Source of the DNA: Mercurialis annua
Taxonomy: Eukaryota > Streptophyta > Magnoliopsida > Malpighiales > Euphorbiaceae
Assembly (NCBI RefSeq): GCF_937616625.2
Contig: NC_065571.1
Span: forward strand, 9,364,501-9,428,500
Direction of reading: 5' to 3'
Length of the DNA: 64,000 nucleotides
Numbering within the stretch: position 1 is the stretch's first letter; every line of letters starts with the position of its first letter. The position numbers were made by a program, and so were the translations under genes. This document shows positions 57,823 to 64,000 of the stretch, in pieces. The notes beneath the pieces are model-generated. The model had not been told where the DNA came from and did no database searches. It saw nothing but the letters and a program-made list of their open reading frames with translations.

Positions 57823-59040
57823 TGATGGAGTCTGCCTTCTGAACCGGTGAGTGAACCTGCAAAACAGGGTAGAAGCTAACCGGACGGTGGTTGTCCGATT
57901 AACTCTCCGATGCTAAAGTCAGTCTAGAGCTTTGAGCAGCGTTTTGAGTATATGAATGTAATTGTGATTCTAGGCATACCTCGTGCTCCTTTTATAGTAG
58001 TCGAATATACCTAGCAGAGTTGTATTAGGCAGGTGAATCCTACTTTGTAGGGATTCGGCCGTATCGTAGAGATTCTCCTGATTTGTCGGGATCTACCTTA
58101 ATCTGATAAGAGTCCTATTTAGGAACGTCTTCCTAAATAGTCTTATCTTCCTAAAGTAGAGCTTATCCTTCCATATGTAGTGTTTGTGTCCAAATAGGAC
58201 AAGATTTCCATATTTAGTCGTTTACCCCGAATCCCGGGCCTGACGCGCTCTTGGCGGATCATGTGGGATTCGGTCTTTATTAGCGTGTTACCGAATCTTA
58301 GAGATTCGGCATCTCCTTCATACCTTTTCGGTCTTCAGGGGGAGTCCGGTGTCATCTGAGAGTAGATCTCCTGCAACTCGGCTCCATTATACTTACAGTA
58401 GGATTCGGTATCCATCATTAGCCCCCCCGCAAGTGAGCTGAAGTAGTTTGGCATTTATGCCTTAGTGGATTTTAGCTTTTTCGGAGCTGAGTTCTTTTAT
58501 ACGGGCGGGTCGTTTTGTATTCCGGGCGAGTCGTTTCATATGTTTGTGGGTGACGTTTCTTCTTTAGTAAGATTCTGTGTTGCCACGTGTTGTCCATCAG
58601 TAGAGGGTTATGACTGGATGAATGACAAGTGTCTTCGTGCGCTATTAGTATTTGTAATTATGGGATCTCGTCTTTTCAGTTTCTTTGGTTCAGGCTATAT
58701 AATTGCTCATTTTCTTTCATTTTCTTTCTTTTTCAACCTTTGCTTTCTCTGCAACTGCTAACCTTCGATTTCTTCAAGCTTTTTGTGGGTTTCCTTCTTC
58801 TGCTGTCAAGATTCCTCGTTTTCAAGTTGCTCCTTACCTTTCTTTTGATCCTGCGTATTTGCTTGCGAGGTATTTTACCTTTTCTCTAATTTAATTTCCT
58901 GGTAGTTCTTCAATTTTGATTTTATTCCTTCTGTTCTTCTTGTTCTTCGTCTTGTTCTTCGTCTTTTCCTTTCTTTTGATCTTTTAGAGTTTTAATTTCA
59001 TCATCATTCCGTGTTTCCCCCCCATTTTAAAAATTTTAAA

Positions 59041-59337
59041 ATGTCAGAAGTAACTGAGGGGGCGAAGGGTGCTCGTGACGAGCTAGAATATACCCGGAGC
59101 TCCTTGTCAAGAGAACAGATACTTGGGTATGCCGAGGAATTTGACTTTCCTGAGTCGTATGTTATTCTGAGACCAGCAAAATCGTGTCGGGCGAATCATA
59201 GCACCGATTCGCCTTCCAAGATAGTAATTTTTCATGAGCAGCTTTTAGCGGGTCTTAGGTTTCCCTTAGAGTCTTTGATCGTAGAGGTCTGTCATAATTT
59301 AGGTGTTCCTTTGGGTCAACTGCATTTTAGTGAATAG
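59041..59337 (+). pseudogene. Antisense ORF fragment of the Tat element, copy 2
   Basis: Same 98 residues as at 51180-51476, ending at the same deletion junction. Confidence 0.8.
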
Positions 59338-60627
59338 ATCTCCGAGTTCTGACGCTGATTTGGCGATGGCGTCGGCTTCGGTGTTTTCCTCTCTCGGGAT
59401 TTGAATGATTTCCCATTGTCCTCCTTGTGCTTCCAGCTGTTGGAGCTGTGTTTTGACTTGACTCAGGTATTCGATCATCCCTGTTTCTTTGGCTTGATAT
59501 TCTCCCTTGACCTGATTTACCACCAGCTGGGAGTCGCTATAGATCTTTAGGATTTCCGTTCTTATTTCTAATGCGAGGCCGAGGCGTGCGATTAGGGCTT
59601 CATACTCAGCTACATTGTTGCTGGCGGCGAATTGGATGTTTACTCCATATTCGATCTTGATTTTTTCGGGTCCTTTGAGGATGGCTCCTGCTCCAGCTCC
59701 TTTTTCATTCGATGCTCCATCTACGTGGAGTTCCCATACCAAGGCTGGTTTGGGTTGGCCAGTCTCGGTTGGAGTTATTTCTGCTACGAAGTCCGCCAAA
59801 GCTTGTGCTTTCAGAGTCGGGCGAGGTTCGTATCTTATGTCGTGTTCGCTGAGTTGGATGGACCAGTGGACTAATCTTCCGGAGGTTTCTGGTCGTTGGA
59901 TCGCCTTTCGCAATGGTTGATTTGTTCTTACCACAACGTTGTGACTTTGGAAGTAGTATCTCAGCTTTTTAGCTGTGGTCAATACGGCAAGTGCCATTTT
60001 TTCGATCTCGGGGTATCGTGTCTCCGCACCCTTCAGGACTCGACTAATGTAGTAGATTGGCTTCATCTCGCTATCTTCTTCCCTTACCAGCACTGTCCCG
60101 ATGGTCTCGTGCGTGGTGCTGATGTATAGGTATAGTGTCTCCCCTTTCAGCGGTCTGCTTAGCAATGGAGGGGTGACGAGGAACTTCTTTATTTCTTCAA
60201 AAGCGTTCTCGCAGTCTTCACTCCATTCAAATTTTTGTGTTCCTTTGAGGGCTTTGAAGAAAGGCAAGCATCTTTTTGCTGAGCAAGACATGAATCTACC
60301 GAGCGCTGTGATTCGCCCGTTGAGTTTTTGAACTTCATTTATGCTTCTTGGTGCCTTCATATCCATAATTGCCTTGATCTTTTCGGGGTTCGCCTCTATT
60401 CCTCTTTGAGATATCATAAATCCCAGGAATTTCCCGCCTTGTACGCCGAACGTGCATTTGTCAGGGTTCAGCTTCATTCCGAACTTATTCAGTATGTTGA
60501 ATGTTTCTTCAAGATCTTTTGCATGGGTTTCTTCCTTCTCGCTCTTGATGATTAGGTCGTCTACATACACCTGGACTCGTTTTCCTATCTCGTCTTTGAA
60601 CATGAAATTCATAAGTCTTTGGTATGT
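59299..60627 (-). pseudogene. Pol fragment (RT and RNase H) of the deleted Tat element, copy 2
   Basis: Same as 51438-52766: YVDD-bearing RT remainder and archaeal-type RNase H; the open frame reads right into the LTR up to 60699. Confidence 0.88.
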
Positions 60628-62198
60628 TGTTAGCGAAAACCGCAAGTGTACGGTGTCGCAACTAGTAATACTCGGTAAGACCGAGGTCGAATCCCACAAG
60701 GATGAGAGGTTTAAAGTGAGCGAAGTCGATCTTGAAATTCAATTCGGAAAGCAATAAATAAGGTAGAGGATTTGGAATTTGAACAATTAAAACATTAACT
60801 AAAGTAAACACAATTACTAAACAATTTAACTAGCAAAAATCAAAAAGCAAGCAATTGAATGATTGAGATAAACTATGGATAAACGAGTTTGAGGGTTGAT
60901 ACTACGATTAACCAATTACTATCAAGGGGTCGGACTATGGCTTCTAAACGCGAACCGAGTTTTTTCTAAGTCGCAACTCCCGCTCTCTCGAGCCTCAAAG
61001 AGTTACAAAACCACAACTAATTAAGCTTAACCTACTCTCGTAGCACTAAACACAATTAGAGGCAATTAGCAATTAAACACAACTCATATGCCACCTAATT
61101 ACTAACCCACTCTCATGGTGTTACTAATTAAGCATCTAATTAATTAATTCCAATTAATAAACCCTCTCTCAAGGTGAAAATTAATCTAGCAACAAATACT
61201 AGGTGATCAATCTAGAATAGGCATTAAGCAATTAATTAGAACACACAAGCCAAACCCTAACCCAATCTAGCAATTATTTCAACCATCATATCAACCCCCA
61301 AACAAGGAGGTTTAGCCAATCATACTAAACATCACATTAACTACTAAATAAAGAGAAATAAAAGATAAAAAATACTTACTTAGAAGAATAAGATTGAATT
61401 TAAGCACTTGCATTCAAAGATAAATCTTGTTCTTACAAAGCAATAAAAGCTTCCAAGCACCAATAATGGTAGAACTATGGAGGCACAAAACACTAAACTA
61501 TTCTACTCCTAAAAGATGACTAAAAGTGTGTAGAGAATAAGTGTTGTTGCATCATACCCTAATTTGAAACATAAAGTAGTACTTATAGTGTTCTCAAAAA
61601 GGGAAATAAAAACATCCTACAAAAGAGTGTTGGGCCAAAAGAGAAAGTGTGCATAAGCCTTGTCCTTTTCTTCAGATTTTCGATTCTAACTTTAAGCCTT
61701 TGCACGAATCGTGCAAACCAACTTAACATGGGTGCACGGATCGTGCAATATCTCTGGGAACAATCTGCTTCTGCTCTACTTATGCACGATTCGTGCAAGG
61801 TGTTGCACGATTCGTGCAACCCTCAGCCTCCACAACCTTGAACTTCAAAACTTCATAACTCGGTGTAGAAATGTCCAAATGAGTTGGTTCTTGAACCATT
61901 GGAAAGATTAGGATGTCTACTTTAACTCTTATGAAGAACAAAAACTCATTAGAGACCTCTAACCGATCCAAATTGGTCAAATAGTGCAGAGGGGTCAGCT
62001 TTTCAGAATTGCAAATGAGCTTTCGCCTCTATTTCGTCGACTTTTCCATCTTTTGCACCAAAATGCTTCCGCGATGCTCCCAAGTATCTGAAATACTAAA
62101 ATATGCAATAAGGCATTCAGAATACCATAAAAACATGACAAAACATAATAAAAGCATGCGGAAACGACACTCTAAATAGGAGTAAAATACTCCTATCA
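60628..62198 (-). repeat. Complete 3' LTR (1571 bp) of a long-LTR retrotransposon nested in Tat pol
   Basis: On the minus strand it starts TGATAGGAGTATTTTACTCC, directly after the polypurine tract GTGTGAGGAGGTT, and ends GGTTTTCGCTAACA at 60628. The tract fixes it as the 3' LTR with the element body at higher coordinates. Palindromes occur at 61701-61818. The element is inserted in the reverse transcriptase of the deleted Tat element. Confidence 0.88.
61701..61818. repeat. Four 15-bp palindromes, copy 2
   Basis: Same four boxes as at 53840-53957, shifted by 7861. Confidence 0.9.
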
Positions 62199-64000
62199 AA
62201 CCTCCTCACACTAAATCTTTGCTTGTCCCCAAGCAAGAAATGAACTAAAGTAAAATACGATGTTAACTAATCATAGCGACCTTGAACAAGCATCAACAAA
62301 CGAACTCCCAATCAACAATGACTCAAATGCAATCGTCTAATATCAACAACCGCTAATGATGCAAACAAATGATGAATGCAATTACAATGACATACTTCAA
62401 TGGTAATTAGACAACACTTGCATTGGCTAAGGTTCTTGTTGAACAAATCAAGTCACTAAGATCATCTATGGGACATGCATGACTTGGTCAAGTGAGGGCA
62501 ATCATGGCATAGCAAACATAGGCATCAATAAAAGCATATCAATTCTCACAAGATTCACTCTAACACACAAATGTTTGGGGTGCACAAATTTAGGCTCAAG
62601 AATTCGCTAATTCACCATAGGCTTGATCTTAGTCCGATTCTCCACTACTTAGTTCGGTAATCAATCACTATCATATGGGCTTTTATTCGGGTTGTAACTT
62701 GGCTAGGGGTTAAGGGGGTAGGTAAAGAGGTATAATTTGGCTACAAAAATTTGACTTGACAACTAAATCATTGATCACATTATTTGTATAACTTGGAATT
62801 TTCTTGCACAATTGAACTTCATCTTCATTTTCATGCCTTTTATTCAACTTTCCTTTTGCTATTTTTCTTTGTTTTTCTATTTTTCTTGATCTTTTTTTTT
62901 GTTCTTTTTTTCTTTTGCTTTTCTTTCTTTTCTTTAGGCACAAGTTTACTTCTTTTGCTCATGTTTTTCCTATTCTTCAAGCTAGACAAACTTCTTAATA
63001 ATTATGAGTCATTCAAGTCACATTTTTGGGGTATTTTAAAGGGGTAGATTGTTGAAAGGATGGTGTGTCAAAATGTGTTGGAAATTCAAAGAAATTGGTC
63101 TAAGGCTCAAAGGGGTGATCTAGTGGTAAGGGTAGGCTTTTTAAGTGATCTTAAGAAAAATGTTGATCCTAATGCCATAATCATTTAGCAATAGACACTC
63201 AACTATATAGTCTTAAATGGACACCGAGCAAGTTCTAGGAATGTAGTTACACAACACACAAGAAATGCATTTATGGCTCAATCATTTTTAGAAAAGAATG
63301 TGGTGTTATGCAATTTCTTGGTTCCTATGTTCTCATGCCAATCATGCCCACTTTTGTTCACAAATGACACAAAATTTTCAAAAATGGCACATCATGCATC
63401 CATATTTCAAAACAACTATCATGCTCACAATTGTTTTCACCAAAGAACATTTTCACCCAATTCCCATCAAACATGTCATATGAATAGCATTTCATTAAGC
63501 AAGCATCACTAGAAGTTGTCTAAACTAGAAAACGCATTCATGCCATTATTGACCGGGAGATGTCAAGAGTTGATAAATTTCCAAAATTCGCCAACAATCA
63601 CAAACATCCATTTCATTCACTGACAAGCTTAGAACAAAGATTTAGCGGAGGCGACTCGACAACGAAACCACTAAAACAACAAACAAACAAACTAAAGCAT
63701 AAAACAAGATAAATTTCAACTAAACGACATACAATTGACTAACCCTCCTCACACTATTTCGAACTTAGTCCCTAAGTAAGAAATATAAAAACAAAATTGT
63801 ATGAGTTGAGTTAGAGAAATGCAAATCTTGTTTAGTCGAACGCCGGAGGTTCTGCAGATGGTGTAGGGTGGTGGCCGGAATTTGACTTGAAGAAGCAGAA
63901 GTGTAGAGATGGCTTGAATTTGAAGGCTTGAGATGGAGCCACCTCATCTCTCCAAGTGAAATGTGTTTCTTTTTAATGGGCTTAGATCATGCCACCATTA
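62199..64000 (-). mobile_element. 3' internal region of the long-LTR retrotransposon, runs off the window
   Basis: On the minus strand, GGGGACAAGCAAAG followed by a purine tract precedes the LTR, a common arrangement at the 3' end of plant Ty3/gypsy elements. The motif AGTGTGAGGAGG, preceded by AGGGACTAAG, occurs again near 63740, 1.5 kb upstream. No conserved pol domain is visible in these 1.8 kb; short frames (such as 63765-63947) resemble nothing I know. Low-complexity T-rich sequence occupies 62850-62940. Confidence 0.65.

Larger units (their letters stand above)
57823..60627 (-). mobile_element. Internally deleted Tat-type element, copy 2
   Basis: Same as 49962-52766: 3' LTR 57823-58417, antisense ORF fragment 59041-59337, Pol fragment 60627-59299. 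It is cut at 60627 by the long-LTR element. Confidence 0.88.
54029..61889. repeat. 7861-bp tandem duplication, copy 2
   Basis: Repeats 46168-54028. Its right end continues naturally into the rest of the long LTR (61890-62198), while the left end of copy 1 continues naturally into the Helitron. The structure is therefore a simple head-to-tail duplication. Confidence 0.95.

Noticed and set aside
62710..63047. Lysine-rich or Phe-rich frames near 62.9 kb
   Set aside because: They are the two strands of a T-rich low-complexity tract in the retroelement 3' region.
63765..63947. 60-residue frame at the right edge
   Set aside because: No recognisable domain; lies in the long-LTR element and may be truncated by the window.

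Overview
The window is plant nuclear DNA from a eudicot whose genus I cannot name. It is AT-rich, has spliceosomal introns, carries receptor-like kinase and BURP-domain genes, and is mostly nested transposable elements. No CRISPR array, tRNA or rRNA gene was recognised. All boundaries were read by eye; no alignment or database search was run.

Layout. (1) 1-10143 is most of a Tat/Retand-type Ty3/gypsy retrotransposon on the minus strand: one LTR, a primer-binding site, a single intact 1958-residue Gag-Pol frame, a 21-bp tandem array, and an antisense plus-strand gene with two introns. Its 3' LTR lies left of the window. (2) 10907-12576 is a three-exon BURP-domain gene. (3) 14383-17795 is a two-exon LRR receptor-like kinase of the MIK2-like type (RLK-1). 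(4) 18.75-37.4 kb holds no cellular gene: nested foldback (Mutator-like) elements, a solo LTR carrying a Mutator-like element with an exact 9-bp target duplication, PIF/Harbinger and hAT MITEs, and a row of Helitron remnants, one hosting a 5'-truncated LINE with a 13-bp target duplication. (5) 37675-39558 is a near copy of RLK-1 in inverse orientation, truncated just after the LRRs (RLK-2). (6) 39871-49001 is a third LRR-RLK (RLK-3) on the minus strand, split by a 5605-bp Helitron (41945-47549) inserted between two codons; removing it gives one continuous frame of about 1028 residues. The Helitron carries a decayed RPA70-like gene and a hAT MITE.

(7) 46168-54028 is repeated in tandem as 54029-61889, exactly 7861 bp each, with no difference noticed. 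The unit holds 1.4 kb of Helitron, the N-terminal half of RLK-3, its upstream region, a deleted Tat element with 3' LTR, and part of a second long-LTR element nested in that Tat element. (8) 62199-64000 is the 3' internal region of the long-LTR element, which runs off the right edge.

How it fits together. Three members of one receptor-kinase family lie within about 35 kb. One is apparently intact, one keeps only the ectodomain, and one is split by a Helitron with its ectodomain half then duplicated. Ectodomain-only frames are therefore the recurring product. The strongest observations are the codon-exact Helitron split, the very recent or artefactual 7861-bp tandem duplication, and the spliced antisense gene of the Tat element.
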